Assembly (NCBI RefSeq): GCF_000004195.4
Contig: NC_030679.2
Coordinates: 31,919,712 to 31,983,711, forward strand
Direction: 5' to 3'
DNA from: Xenopus tropicalis
Taxonomy: Eukaryota; Chordata; Amphibia; Anura; Pipidae
Length of the DNA stretch: 64,000 nucleotides
Part shown: one piece after another, positions 31,141 to 42,793 of the stretch
How positions within the stretch are numbered: the stretch's first letter is position 1
Layout of the letters: each line of letters starts with the position of its first letter
The notes under the pieces: generated by a model
What the model was told of the DNA's origin: nothing
Databases searched by the model: none
What the model saw: the letters and a program-made list of their open reading frames with translations, nothing else
Translations under genes and position numbers: made by a program

Positions 31141-31392
31141 TTAAAGGGGACCTGGCACCCTAAGAAAAAACTCCAAATACTTTTCTATTGCATTTGTCAA
31201 GCAAAATACACTTCACTTGCACTAAATAAATAATATAAATGTTGTTTTCTTAAGTCTTGAAATAGCACAATCACAGCAAGTAGGACACTATTATTAATGT
31301 AAGCTTTGTAGCACTCAAAATCTTGTGTATGTGATAGAATGGAGGACCAGATGCCCATGCCCAAGCACTGGCTGGGTGACCGGTCCCTTTAA
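31141..31392. mobile_element. Kolobok/T2-like MITE
   Basis: TTAAAGGGGACCTGGCACCC at the left, GGTGACCGGTCCCTTTAA at the right. TTAA at both edges and inverted TTAAAGGGNAC termini. 252 bp, non-coding. Confidence 0.7.
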
Positions 31393-33249
31393 TGTTACAT
31401 TGTTGGAGTGTTTGCCTCACATAAGGAAGGGTATCCATTGGGGACAGAGCTATCCACGTCGGTCCAGAAGGTTATTATTGTCAGTCTGTTACCAGTTGTG
31501 ATCCATGGGAAACCATTTAATGTTTCTGCTAGCCCTCCCATTTTTCCATCTTGCAAACCAGTTGTGTGGTATCAGTTAGCTGTTTAAATTCAAGTAATTT
31601 TAATTTCTGTATCTTATTTTGATTTTGGCTCTGTTCAGGTATTGGTTTGCTAGGCTTATCTGCTTAATTAATGTTTCTGACTTTATTTTAGCGTAACCCA
31701 TTGTACCGTAGCTTCCAATCCAATATTAGCTTGCTGACAAAGCTTTTAGCTCTTTGGTACCTCTGCCTTTGGTGCCTGGCCTTAATAGCCCATAGGTGCC
31801 TGCCAATTACCATTAATGGTACCATTGCCTCTGTTATGGCGTTACGGTTACGTAGCAACAATGCCCATCTGCAGATCTGACTGAAGCTAGGAAGGCATCA
31901 CCCAGAGCTTTCTGGAATAAACTAAAATGGCATATTCAGCTGGTGACTGAACCACGTGAATCATGCCCTAAATTTTAGTTCCCACCCCATTATTATCAAT
32001 ACCACTAACTGTATTCCTTTATCATGGCCCACTTATAACAAACATAGTGAACACATAGGGAGAGAATTTAGGGCTTAATACATAAAAACTTACCCATGTT
32101 CAGTTAATTCCCATGGAATCTTTAGAAGTGTATTTATAAAAAGGTGAGTTCTAACTTTCACTCATTGATAAATTCACTTCTAGAACTCTTATAGTAATTA
32201 ATAGAAAGTGGGTGAGTTTTAACGTATTAAGCTCTAAACTCACATTTTGCTAAATCTGGTCCATAGATGTGTTCTGTGTGGATAACAATACACTTATTTG
32301 ACATATATACAGTACAAAATTTGAATGGTTTTAGTTTGATTTTCTAACATCCACCCTTTGAACCAATGGATAGCTTTAAATTTCAGGCTACTTCACTTTT
32401 TTATAAATGACTCCTTCAGCATGAAGGCGAGTATCTGTTTATCTGCAGCATGCTGTTATGTTTATTTTAAATATCCCTTGTGGAAGTATGTATTGTTTTT
32501 CCTTCTACAAAGTGATCTGTAAAAGATAAAGAGCAGGCTATTTACAATTTAGTCAATGAATATAACCCTGTATAAACAGGACATTCGCATTCTACCTTTA
32601 GTGCAAAAAAACACATTTCAGCAATATAACAATGATATGCTGCCATAAATCTTAAGCTACAAAAAGCAGTATAAATTTATACTGTAGAATATGCACTTTC
32701 AAAGCTTGTTGACATTTTTTGTATATATTATAGCTATTTTCCATAATGGTCAATGGTTTTTGTGTACTGTTTACATGTCTGACTTCTTGTTTGGATTTTA
32801 TTCGGTGATTTCTTATTAATTTTTAATGTAAAAGCACTTAGCATTAGGAGTTTGACATTTAGTCTGACCTTAATCACCAAGAGGATCATGAGAGGTTTAT
32901 GCAGTGGGAAGAAAACTGTTACTGCATGACAGAAATGATGGGAAATAAGTAAACAGCCTTTTAAATCTTCACCAGAAATCAATAAGGTTTAAAGATGATG
33001 GACGCTGGTGTTTTTGCTGCTTAAGGAGTTCAACCTTTTACGGGAATATCTTCTCAAAGTGTCAGCATTTATTTCACGTGCCTACAAAAACACTGCTGCA
33101 AATAGACCTCTCTGCATCATTACTTTGAAGTTGATGCATATCACTTGCCATAATAATGTGGAGATATTTAGCCCGAAGAGAGATTAAAACTTTAGTTTTA
33201 GTAATCAATGGATTATGACACAAGAAACAATAAAAATGATAGATGTGCA
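31393..33249. other. Mostly single-copy-looking stretch
   Basis: Bases 32055-32265 resemble a MITE (ACTTTCACTCATTGATAAAT and a mirrored TTTTGCTAAATCTGG end). Bases 32740-33020 look non-repetitive and could be conserved. No exon recognised. Confidence 0.35.
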
Positions 33250-33301
33250 TGAGTGTGTGTGTATGTGTGTGTGTGAGTGTGTGTATGTGTGTGTGTATGT
33301 T
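33250..33301. repeat. (GT)n microsatellite
   Basis: GTGTGTATGTGTGTGTGAGT-type run. Confidence 0.95.
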
Positions 33302-33539
33302 AAGGTTTTAAGCAGAATTAAGTGCAATTGGTGCAGTACTTTTAGATGAATTCTGTAGAAGTACAGATGTAACGTTGTCTATCCCAAATTATTTCTTTGG
33401 ATATTATAGATTTAGATTTTGTAATCTGGAAATGAACCTTGGAGTTCATTTGATTTAGGTCCAAATATAAATTTATCCTAAAAGAGTTTAACATATTTAA
33501 GCTATATGATCAAGTAAACCCCAGTGCTCCATTTATATC

Positions 33540-33720
33540 CCAATATTACACGAGTTGTCCAGTTCAAAACAGGCAGCTTGCCCCCAGAATTGCACTGGCC
33601 ATTGATGCCATCAACTTGCCCCAAACGTCATCACTCCACCCCTGATGTCATCCACTCCATCCTGGCATCATTAGCCCCACCCCCAACATCATTAATACCA
33701 CTCCCAAGGTCAGTGTAGAA
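33540..33720. repeat. Degenerate GC-richer repeat (CATCACTCCACCCC-like)
   Basis: Repeated words such as CATCACTCCACCCCTGATG, CATCCACTCCATCCTGG and CATTAGCCCCACCCCCAAC. Similar words, inverted, lie at 40320-40430 and, in this orientation, at 47210-47320. They may belong to the GGGTTGCCACC-type element at 39983. Confidence 0.45.
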
Positions 33721-34218
33721 CCATCAATAGGTGCAAGCTATAATGTAGTAGGATGGTTGAGCATTCTTTATTTTTTGAAGGATAAAGGCATATAAATCTT
33801 CTGTGCATCTTGCACTCCAGTACCTCTCGCAAGGGTTCAGTGATGTTTAGACTTGATCATTGGAAAAGACATAAAAGGCTTGTAACTCCTGGTTCTCATA
33901 AAATGACTCTAATTTGGGGCATTATCTTAATCAACTGTGTACACATGGTTCCATAACATGGTCTCTTATTTTATTACATGACTATAAAGTAAATCATTGG
34001 AGCTTAATTCCTATACCGTGCCTGTTAAATGCCTGTACCATTGCAGACCCACCTGTGTTTAATAGTTGTCAATGGACATTGTGGACTAAAATAACACTTT
34101 TTTTTTAATAGTTTTCTTCAAATGTAGATGCTGTTAGGTGTAGGAATAATTGTGAACAATGGATCATTGTTCAGAGGTTGTGTTCTTTTTACATAAATTC
34201 ATGCTTCACCATCTATTG
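33721..34218. other. Unassigned stretch
   Basis: Nothing recognised. Confidence 0.3.
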
Positions 34219-34525
34219 CAGGGATCCCCAACCTTTTATACCCTTGAGCAACATATAAATGGAAAAAGTGTTGGGGAGCAACACAAGCATGAAAAAGGCT
34301 TCTAGGAGTAGCAATAAGAGCAATAATTTGTTAATTAATAGCCCTTATGTGGACTGGCAGCCTATAGCAGGCTCTGTTTGGCATTATACTTGGTTTTTAT
34401 GCAACCAAAACTTGTCTCCTTACCAGAAATTCAAAAATAAGCCCCTGCATTGAGGCCACTGGGAGCAACATCCAAGGGGTTGGGGAGCAACATGTTGCTC
34501 ACGAGCCACTTGTTGGGGAACACTG
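34219..34525 (+). mobile_element. hAT-type MITE (CAGNGATCCCCAACC ends)
   Basis: Starts CAGGGATCCCCAACCTTTTA, ends TTGTTGGGGAACACTG. The interior has GGGGAGCAACACAAGCATG and GCAACATGTTGCTCACGAGC. The flanks ATCTATTG and TATTGTAT only partly agree, so the TSD is imperfect. Same family as 40008 and 38053. Confidence 0.8.
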
Positions 34526-35514
34526 TATTGTATAATAAACAACAGAACTGATACAAATTCCAGCTCTGTGAAGCTCACAATGCACTTATTTTTGTTAATC
34601 TGGGTCAGAGAGGGTTGGCTCAGTTCTGGGGTAATTATTGAAGCTGCAGTTCTGTGACAACTGTTATCTATGTTTCTGTCCATTCCTATGATTCCTGTGA
34701 TTTGCAACCACCGTTTTCCTTTTCTGATGTACATGGTCATGTTGTCAAATATTGTCATGACTTTGGAGACTGCTCCTTCTGAAACTTGATCTTCCAGTTT
34801 TTCTGACAGATGCTTTTACAATTTAGGCACTACTTCAGAACTTGTAAGGGGAAACCACTGATATGAAAACAATGATTCTTCTTGAGTCATTTTCATTGAG
34901 CAATAAATCTGAATCTAACATTCCTAATGCAAACTACTCAACCTTACTGTTTGTCAATAATACCTTGCAAAACGTTGACACATATTGGAGTGAAATCTGT
35001 GATCTACCCGTAGATCATACCCATAGTATGAGTGTGTTGGTTGCAGTTTTAGGTTAGGTTAAAAAATGTACTAATAGAGAAATTTCTCTATTCTACCTCT
35101 ACCTCTACAGTTTAGTGTTTTTTTTTTACAATAGTAATGGCTTCCTTTAATGTGCCTTGTGTTTATGGGTTAGGTACAATATACAGGGTAGATGGTTCTT
35201 TTTAACCTGATGGGTGACTCGCCAATTAAGGATATTATATATTACTTTCATATGGTATTGGTGTGAGACAAGTTGCAAGCAGCAAGTAATGACAGGCCAC
35301 AAATGTCCACACATAAATAATAGAGATGACATTTGTATTTTAGCAGCTTTTCCTTCCCTTATTATACAGTTTTATTTTCCAACCAGGGACTTGCTGACAA
35401 TAAGACAATTAGAAATCTGATGGCACAATAATTGTATTGCGAATAGTCAATCAGGCAAATGTACTCAAAGTTTCTACAGGAAGGCCATCTCCCAACAGTA
35501 GATCATTCCTGTGG
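34526..35514. other. Unassigned stretch
   Basis: Nothing recognised beyond a T-run at 35117-35127. Confidence 0.3.
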
Positions 35515-35830
35515 ATGCAAGGGCATCTGCTGTAATTAGAATAAAGAAGGTTCATCTTTAGATGCAAAAGGGGTTTGTTATAGTGAGAAGCTGTAAAGTT
35601 GAGGAATTCTCTCCCTGAAGCAGTTGTACTGGCAGAAACATTAGATAGCTTCAGTATAGGGTTGGATGACATTTTTCAGGAAGGAATTTTTCCCACTCTG
35701 ATGCAAATTGGAGAGAGTTCTGAAGGGTTTTATTTGCCTTTCACTGGATCAGTCAGTAGTTAGGCAGGTTTAACTTTGGCTGAAAGGTTGAACTTGATGG
35801 GCACATATATTTTTTACTATGTATTATTAT
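35515..35830 (+). pseudogene. L2/CR1-like LINE 3' end
   Basis: Plus-strand relic of the last ORF2 codons and 3' UTR: TCTCTCCCTGAAGCAGTTGT at 35606 (SLPEAVV, then LDSF), GGAAGGAATTTTTCCCACTC, GGCAGGTTTAACTTTGG and GGTTGAACTTGATGGGC. The 'NSLPExVV...LDxFkxGLD' end and 'GGTTGAACTTGATGGAC' tail are standard in frog LINEs of this group. 5'-truncated; no RT core is left. A related tail in the opposite orientation is at 51560. Confidence 0.7.
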
Positions 35831-35839
35831 TATATTCGT

Positions 35840-36116
35840 TAGTGATGAGTGAATCTGTCCCGTCTCACTTCTCCAAAAAATTCGGGAATCTTTCAAAAGA
35901 TTCGTGTAACGGCGAAAATTTCGCAAAACAGGGAAAATGTTGCACGTCAAAAAAATTGTCACTCGACAATTCTTTTGATGAGAGAGACAATTTTTTTTGC
36001 ACAAGACAGTGCTTTTGACGTGCGACAATGCTTTTGATAAGCAAGACAATTCTTTTGCTCGAGACAATTTTCTAGACGTGCTGCGAATTTTGTCACCAGT
36101 TTTTCGCCCATCACTA
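35840..36116 (+). mobile_element. TAGTGATGAG-family hAT MITE
   Basis: Starts TAGTGATGAGTGAATCTGTC, ends TTTTCGCCCATCACTA. The TSD is unclear (ATATTCGT against GTGTTAGT, 5 of 8). Internal GACAATTCTTTTGAT units. Confidence 0.85.
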
Positions 36117-38052
36117 GTGTTAGTATGTTTTTTTTAGTTATTTTAGCTTAACTTTATATGTTTGACAAAATGCTATATATTTTATTTGTTTTATTTACTC
36201 CCTCCTTCATACAATAACTACAAATGCATGTACACTGCTCACCGCAAGAACAATATAATGCCCATGAATAAAAGTACATCGCTCATGACTGAAACTTTTA
36301 ATTACTGGGTAAATGCAAACTGTTTCTGTAATAACATTATACAGAAATTGCTATTTCATGAAAAAGAACAAATTGTGAAATACCAATAACAGCCTCTGCA
36401 GGTATCTCTCTTAGATCCCTGTCTAATTACACCCAGCATTCAAGCAAACCGAAGAACAGAAACAAACAAGCATAATTGTATTATTCTAATTAAGTCATTT
36501 CCCTATGTTAAAATGCATTCTGGCTTCTGTGAAATGAGTTATATTGTTATGTTTGCAGTAATTCAAACTTTTAAAAGCATAAATAAGATATTATTCTGGC
36601 ACCCTACTTTGCAGAAGATCAGCCTCCATTTAAGACTGCAGTGCTGTCGGTGTATTACTATTAGTCTAAGAACATTGCTTTTTCACTGATGCTTCGCCAC
36701 ATTATTAGTGCGACAGAATTAACTCTTTATGTATTCATTCTCATTGTTAGATAAACATTATAAAGGATAGGGGACAAGATATATATATATAATAATACCA
36801 TTAGTAATGAGTGTAAAGGAAATGTCTACCTCCCCCCCAAAAAATGTTAAGAATTCTTTTTCCATAATGAAAGATAGTTAGTTATTTTCAGCTACATTCC
36901 AATATACAAGTGCAAAGGAGGTATTCTGTACTGACATTTCTAAATAATACTGGTGCAGGGAGTTAATTGGATGCCACTGTTTGTTAATAAAGTATATACC
37001 AGGCGAATCTCTATAAAGAAGAAGCCATTTGGCAGTGTTAGAAAGTTGGCTTGGAAAGCAGGTTTACCACTGGCAAAAGATAGAACATAGTTAAAACCTG
37101 CAGATTGTGCCCATTATTAGGTTATCAAGGCTGCTGTGCTACCCTGCTGAATTTCTGAATTGTTCAATAGAAGAGATTCAGTACTTTTAACAAAGAAGAT
37201 TACAAATTAAAAAAAGATATTTCCCTGTGACTTGAAAATACAATTTCTATTGTAAGTAGTGTCTGGCTGCCCTTTGCTGTTGCTCCCTCTGAATATGAAT
37301 ACCTTTAAAACACTCTTTCCAAGCCAAGACCCCAATATCCAAATTGCCTAACATGGTCTGGGATTAAAAGAAGAAAGAGAATAACAATGTATATTAAGCA
37401 TTGTGGAAACTGGAGATTCTGGCTTTATTGCCTAGTAAACTAAAAATGGATTAGTAAATGACAGAATGAAACAGATTTTGGATGCTATTTAATTTAACAA
37501 AGTTAAAAATAATAAAAATAAAAATAAATAGGGCTTGTTTTAAACATACGATTGTCTTTTAATTAAACATGAAAAATGTATGGGTTTTGTTATCTCCTCA
37601 GCTATACAGAACAATCGGGAGGCTGAATCTACTCCATGTTGTTCATTGTGAGGTAGATAATTAGATCCCAGAATATCACCCCTTCCCTATATCTTTGTTA
37701 GCAGGAGTCCATTATGAAGGGGGATTATAAATAAATGTTAATGTAATGTAATGTAATTACCTGTGCCCTACCTCGCAAGGACCAAACATGGAGTAGCTTC
37801 AGTTTTCTCATTTTCCCAGTTTATCTCAAGAAATAACAAAAAACACAATTGGTGAAACAATAGACAAAAAAGTACGCTGAGGCCAAGCCCTGTAAATCGT
37901 GAAATCACGTTGAAAAGGAGACATATTTTGTTTTAGGAAAGCCACTTGCTTTTTCTTCAACAAATAAAAAATATATATAATTATTAAGGTGGACATTCCA
38001 ATAATGAAATAAAAAAAAAGTTCTCCATAAAGGTCAACTTTATTCAGGACGA
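36117..38052. other. Single-copy-looking AT-rich stretch
   Basis: No repeat recognised across about 1.9 kb apart from a short (TA)n at 36779-36790. Bases 36400-36750 look like a conserved non-coding candidate. Confidence 0.4.
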
Positions 38053-38348
38053 CAGTAAAACTCCAAACCAGTGGCTCATAAGCATTTGTTACTTATCACC
38101 CTTTTAATGTTGCCCCTTGGGGCCTCAGAGCAGTTGCCCATTTTTTAAAATTCCAGTAGGCAAAAAAAAAAAGACATTACTCCAAACAGAAGCTGTTGCA
38201 GACTGGTAGTCCACACAGGGCTTCTAAACAGCCACTTACAACACTTATTTAACAACACCCTGAAACCTTTTTCATTTTTGTGTAGCTCCCCAACACCTTT
38301 TTACATGGGCAAAAAGTGTGACTTATGGCTAAAAGGGTTGACCCCCTG
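38053..38348 (-). mobile_element. Old CAGNGATCCCCAACC-type hAT MITE
   Basis: On the minus strand the order CAGGGGGTCAACCC, GGGGAGCTACACAAAAATG, CTGCCAGT-like and GAGCCACTGG blocks follows 34219 and 40008, with many substitutions. No TSD remains. It is older than the other two copies. Confidence 0.65.
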
Positions 38349-39156
38349 CTCTAAACTGTGACAGGACCCCCTCAAGCAAAGTATGTCTGGGATCAAACAG
38401 ATGCCACATATATTATATAAGGAAATGCCTTATAGAATTGGCCATCTTAAAAATTGTACCGTATATAAAAAAACAAACAAAATAGAAAAATATGGGGCCA
38501 CAAAAATATCAATTAAAGAGAACAGTGCATAAGGATTTAAGGAAAAGACCATATTTTGAAAAAAACATATTTGGTTCTAGTAAATACACAATCCCAAAAA
38601 CACTTTTCTAACAGAAAGGAACAGGAAATACTTAATAGTATTAAAATTCCTAATATCCACCAAAAAGTAGTGGGGAAACTGACAGACAGACCACTAAAGT
38701 CAAATACTCATGGATTACTGTTTGTGAGGGATGGTGTCAAGCTGATGTACTAGCAATCGTTACATGAAACCGATATCTCCAGCATGAAATTACACCCCCC
38801 TGGGGAATGGCATATACATATGTTTAGACTAAAGATGTGTGCCATGCTGAAAATACCCACGCTGACCACCAAAGTACCCCCTGCCTATGGCGATCAAATG
38901 AAAACATTCACAATATATAAAAATAGGTGATTGCTAAATATGGCCCTATGTTTAACCAACATATAAGACTAGAGCACCTTCTAGATACAATCAGTCTCAA
39001 TGGGAAAAAAGGGTCATTTACAAACTCAAATGTAGTGAGCAAAGTGCAATTTCATAAGCAAAGGTTTTTTTACCCATAATATAGGGCTTTAGAGTGTTAA
39101 TAGGAAGCTTTCATGTGATTCAGCAGAAGAAGCAGGACATACACAATGGCCTAGGG
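38349..39156. other. Unassigned stretch
   Basis: No feature recognised. The 65-codon frame at 38556-38753 has no family resemblance that I can see. Confidence 0.3.
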
Positions 39157-39483
39157 CAGGGGTCGGGAACCTTTTTGGCTGAGAGAGCCATAAACACCAC
39201 ATATTTTAAAATGTAAGTCCATGAGAGCCATACAATATGTTTGGCCACAGATGCTGCGGGGCAAGGTAGGGTGGGTCCCAAAGATGCCGGATGCGATGCA
39301 GAGGAGGGCGTGGCCTGCACTTGGTGGATAGAAGACGTGTTCTAAGGCTTAGAACACGTCTTCTATCCGCCGAGCGCAGGCCATGCCCCCTGTTATTTTT
39401 TTTATTAAAGATTTGGCAGCAAGCCAGATGCAGCCATCAAAAGAGCCACATCTGGCTCCCGAGCCATAGGTACCCTACCCCTG
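39157..39483. mobile_element. hAT-type MITE with internal perfect palindrome
   Basis: Starts CAGGGGTCGGGAACCTTTTT, ends GGTACCCTACCCCTG. The TSD is GCCTAGGG/ACCTAGGG (39149-39156, 39484-39491), 7 of 8. The CAGGGGTCGG...end is the classic Charlie-like hAT terminus, and the 'GAGAGCCATA' words flank the interior. The centre is a hairpin (39312-39382). Confidence 0.85.
39312..39382. repeat. 35-bp-arm hairpin
   Basis: Arms 39312-39346 and 39348-39382 around a single G. GATAGAAGACGTGTTCTAAG and CTTAGAACACGTCTTCTATC are perfect; the outer third has a few mismatches. Confidence 0.9.
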
Positions 39484-39982
39484 ACCTAGGGGCAGCTATA
39501 TAAAAGTGCAAAAACTGTTTGGACGCAAGTACCTTTAATGAAAAGTGTCAATATACAGAACCTTTGCCAGGCTTGTGACTGCATTCATAAATGACTCCTA
39601 TAGGGTAGTATATTAACCAATGTGACTGTAAATTAAGTCACTTGTATGACAAACAATAGGTTTATGAATAAAACACCTGTTTGTTAACTCCATACTGTAC
39701 ATATTATCTATGCAGAACACAATGCAGAAATCAATGTAAATGCCATTAAAAAACTATTAAATTCATGTACTTTAAAGGCCAATTATAAACAGATTCAACT
39801 CCCTTACTCTGCAGAGCATTCCACATTTTTAAAGTCTAAAGGGATGGATCTTTTGTTCTATTCCTTGTGAAAAAAGGACACGCTATAATTTCCTGTTCTC
39901 TTGCAAGTCCTACCTACGCAAAAACAAAGCCAGCATTTTGTTGCATTTAATAGGCTTAACTAAACAGGTTGGTCTTTAGGTC
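39484..39982. other. Unassigned stretch
   Basis: Nothing recognised. Confidence 0.3.
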
Positions 39983-40513
39983 GGGTTGCCACCTTTTACT
40001 TCTATGTCAGAGATCCCCAACTTATTTACCTGTGAGCCGCATTCAAATGTTAAAAGAGTTGGTGAGCAACACAAGCATAAAAAAAGATTCTGGGGGTGAT
40101 ATATATGGGCTGTAAATGGCTATTTGGTAGCCCCTAAGTGGACTGGCAGCCCACAGAAGGCTGTGTCTGGCAGTACACCTGTTTGTTATGCAACCAAAAC
40201 TTGCCTCCAAGCCTGGAATTCAAAAATATGCACCTGCTTTGAGGCCACTGGGAGCAACGTCCAAGGGGTTGGGGAGCAACATGTTCACGAGCCACTGGTT
40301 GGGGATCACTGTTCTATGTGATCCAGATGGGATCAGTGACATCAGGGGGTGGCCCAGATGGCATCAGGGGGGTGCCAATGACAATTTGGGGGAGTGGCCA
40401 TGATGTTTAGGGGTGGGCTATGACGCAGCAGCAAAAAGCAGGCAAGCAGTTTTCAATTGAGCAGCATCTAAAACGCAGCCTCTCTGGTTCAAAACCAGCC
40501 AGGTGACAACCCT
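39983..40513. mobile_element. GGGTTGCCACC-type TIR element split by a hAT
   Basis: Left GGGTTGCCACCTTTTAC and right CCAGGTGACAACCC are inverted termini of a type known to me from vertebrate repeats. The interior has GACATCAGGGGGTGG words. A hAT (40008-40311) lies 25 bp inside the left end. TSD of the outer element not determined. Confidence 0.6.
40008..40311 (+). mobile_element. hAT-type MITE (CAGNGATCCCCAACC ends)
   Basis: Starts CAGAGATCCCCAACTTATTT, ends CTGGTTGGGGATCACTG. Perfect TSD TTCTATGT (40000-40007, 40312-40319). 304 bp, non-coding. Confidence 0.92.
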
Positions 40514-40850
40514 ATATTGAATGTGTTAAAGAAAGGGGGACTCTGATTGTTAGTGGATTACAAGACAACTCTAAGAAATATGTAACTGTAGACCTATAAC
40601 TTGGGGTATTCAATACTAGCCCTGCCCTCTTCCAAAAGCAGCTAATGGTTTTTTAGGAATAGCTACTTTTGGCATTTGCTGCCCCTCTTACAAAAGCTGA
40701 AAAAGCCATTCAAAGCCTCATAGCCCACGTTTTCAAGAAAGCTGGCCAACTGTCATCCCTGGCCTGGGCCAGTTCTACACTCACTTTTATCCAATTCATT
40801 CAGAATTCTAGTATTTCTTTAGCCAATTTCTACAGGGACTCGGAGGGAGC
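40514..40850. other. Unassigned stretch
   Basis: No repeat end recognised. The 73-codon frame at 40669-40890 runs into the TE terminus and is not supported. Confidence 0.3.
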
Positions 40851-40908
40851 TCTGAATTCGGAGCTTTCTGGATATCGGGTTTCCGGATAAGGGATCCCAT
40901 ACCTGTAC
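40851..40908 (+). mobile_element. 3' terminus of the TACAGGTATGGGACC-type element
   Basis: AATTCGGAGCTTTCTGGATA and GGATCCCATACCTGTA match the right end of 42251-42793. Confidence 0.65.
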
Positions 40909-42250
40909 CTGCAATTGGCTTTCTAAGGTTAAAACTCAATGTTTTCCCTTTTAATGCTGTAAATAGAAAACTGTGCCCCAATAATGTTCCCTATACTAAG
41001 AGCAATTGGTCAGAACACCGATGGTATAGTGCCTCTTTAAATGCGGCGTGCGCAGTTACGCACTTCTGTCTGACTGAAATGTATTTAAATGGAGTTCCTT
41101 TTAGCGTTATTCTTCCTTCATTGCTATTGTTCCTCTTTCATAAATGTCCCCTGTAATAAAGAAAAAAAAGCGTTGGAACTCTTAAAATTGATATTGTTTG
41201 TTAGCTTATACAGTACATTTTAATTAGTTTAGCAAAGCAAATGCAAATCACATTTACCGACTAAAAGCAATAAAACTGAAGTACCAGTTAAATATCCACA
41301 ATAATTAAAGGAATCATTTTTAGTCTTGTACAATTAGCTAATTTGTTTTACAAACATTTATTAAAATGAATTCACATTTTATTATTCCATAGGTAGTTAC
41401 ACAATGGTGTTAAAGAAACAACAACTACAAAAAAAAAAATAATAATAATGAAAGAAACCCTTTGAACACTTGCCTCCTCAATTAAGACGAAGACTCCCCA
41501 AGTAATATCAATCTGGAAGAGACTAATTATATTAGGTTTGATATGCATTCATTGCTTCTATTGCCTCTGAGCAAATTGTTTATTAGAGAAAGTTATATCA
41601 TACAAATCAAATCAGAATGGGTAAACCATTATTTCTGAGAGAAACTTTAGTCATCAGTCAATTAATCCATCATTTTCTCAGGATACTTCTTTAGCAGGCT
41701 GATTCTATTATAAACAATTTAGAAATCATGTGATTCAATTAGAAGGTAAATTTATTGACAGCTTCTTTAATATTTTTATGATTAGCAAAACTGGAATTTT
41801 CTGCATGTCAGGAGTGCAAAGCGCACCGAGTTATAAATATCACATCGGGGATTTTTGCTTTCTCGATACAGCTTTAAGCTGCATGAATTTGGGACAATTT
41901 TCCACTTTCAGGCTTTCGAAAGCTAACTATATATTTTTCATCTGACCCAATTTTAATTATTATTATTTTGATAAAAAATGTTGATTTCACAAAACTTGTT
42001 TTCTTGTTTAAACAACAAATAATTGCCATAGTTGTCTGTAGGAAGTCCCTTAGGGAAGCATTTGCCAAAAAGGAGGATGGAAAGGGTTCGACAGCAGACA
42101 GCTGGCTACTTGAATTCATAAACAAATTTACAATGGCTGGGCAACTACAGTGTAGCACCAAACATACTGAGGCTAGGTAAGAATCTTCTTGAGTAAAAGG
42201 TTTAAATATAATAAAAAAGGAGCCACAAAGACCTTAGCAGAAAATATAAA
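40909..42250. other. Single-copy-looking AT-rich stretch
   Basis: Bases 41160-41720 are the best example of non-repetitive, motif-dense AT-rich sequence: CAAATGCAAATCAC (octamer ATGCAAAT), TTTAATTAGTTTAGC and ACAATTAGCTAATTTG. No exon recognised. Confidence 0.4.
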
Positions 42251-42793
42251 TACAGGTATAGGACCCGCTACCCAGAATGCTCGGGACCAAGGGTATTCTG
42301 GATAAGGGGTCTTTCCGTAATTTGGATCTCCATACCTTAAGTCTAGTGATGAGTGAATTTTTTCGCCAGGCATGGATTTGCAGCGAATTTCCACATTTCG
42401 CCATTGGCAAATTTTTTCGTGAAACTTCAAATTGGGCACGGTCGTGTCACAAAGCGCAGGCAACAAAAAAATAGACACAGGCGACAGAAAAGATGCGGGT
42501 GACGAAAAAAAAACCACGCAACAAATGCATTTCGCTAATTTTTCGCCGTTTGTGTTTCTTGCTGTTTCGCGAATTTTATGGCGAAGCGAAACGGGACAGA
42601 TTTGCTCATCACTACTTAAATCTACTAAAAAATCAATAAAACATGAATTAAACCCAATAGGATTGGTTTGGTTCCACTAAGGATTATTTATATCTTAGTT
42701 GGGATCAATTACAGGTACTGTTTTATTATTACAGAGAAAAGGGAATCACTTTTAAAATTTTTAAATTTCTGGATAAGGGATCCCATATCTGTA
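42251..42793 (+). mobile_element. TACAGGTATGGGACC-type TIR element split by a hAT
   Basis: Left TACAGGTATAGGACCCGC, right GATCCCATATCTGTA. The order AGAATGCTCGGGACC, CTTTCCGTAATTTGG, CCCAATAGGATTGG, TACTGTTTTATTATTACAG and TTCTGGATAAGGGATCCC is shared with 48290. A hAT at 42344 interrupts between GGTCTTTCCGTAATTTGG... and the CTACTAAAAAATC block. The superfamily is not assigned. Confidence 0.75.
42344..42614 (-). mobile_element. TAGTGATGAG-family hAT MITE (nested)
   Basis: Starts TAGTGATGAGTGAATTTTTT, ends GATTTGCTCATCACTA. TSD CTTAAGTC/CTTAAATC (42336-42343, 42615-42622), 7 of 8, falling inside the host element where the intact copy at 48290 reads CCTTAAGTCTGC. Confidence 0.92.

Noticed and set aside
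34420..34758. 112-codon minus-strand frame
   Set aside because: It begins outside and reads into the hAT MITE at 34219-34525; no support.
40490..40505. GGTTCAAAACC as a tRNA B-box
   Set aside because: It is part of the terminal region of a TIR element; no A-box or cloverleaf upstream.
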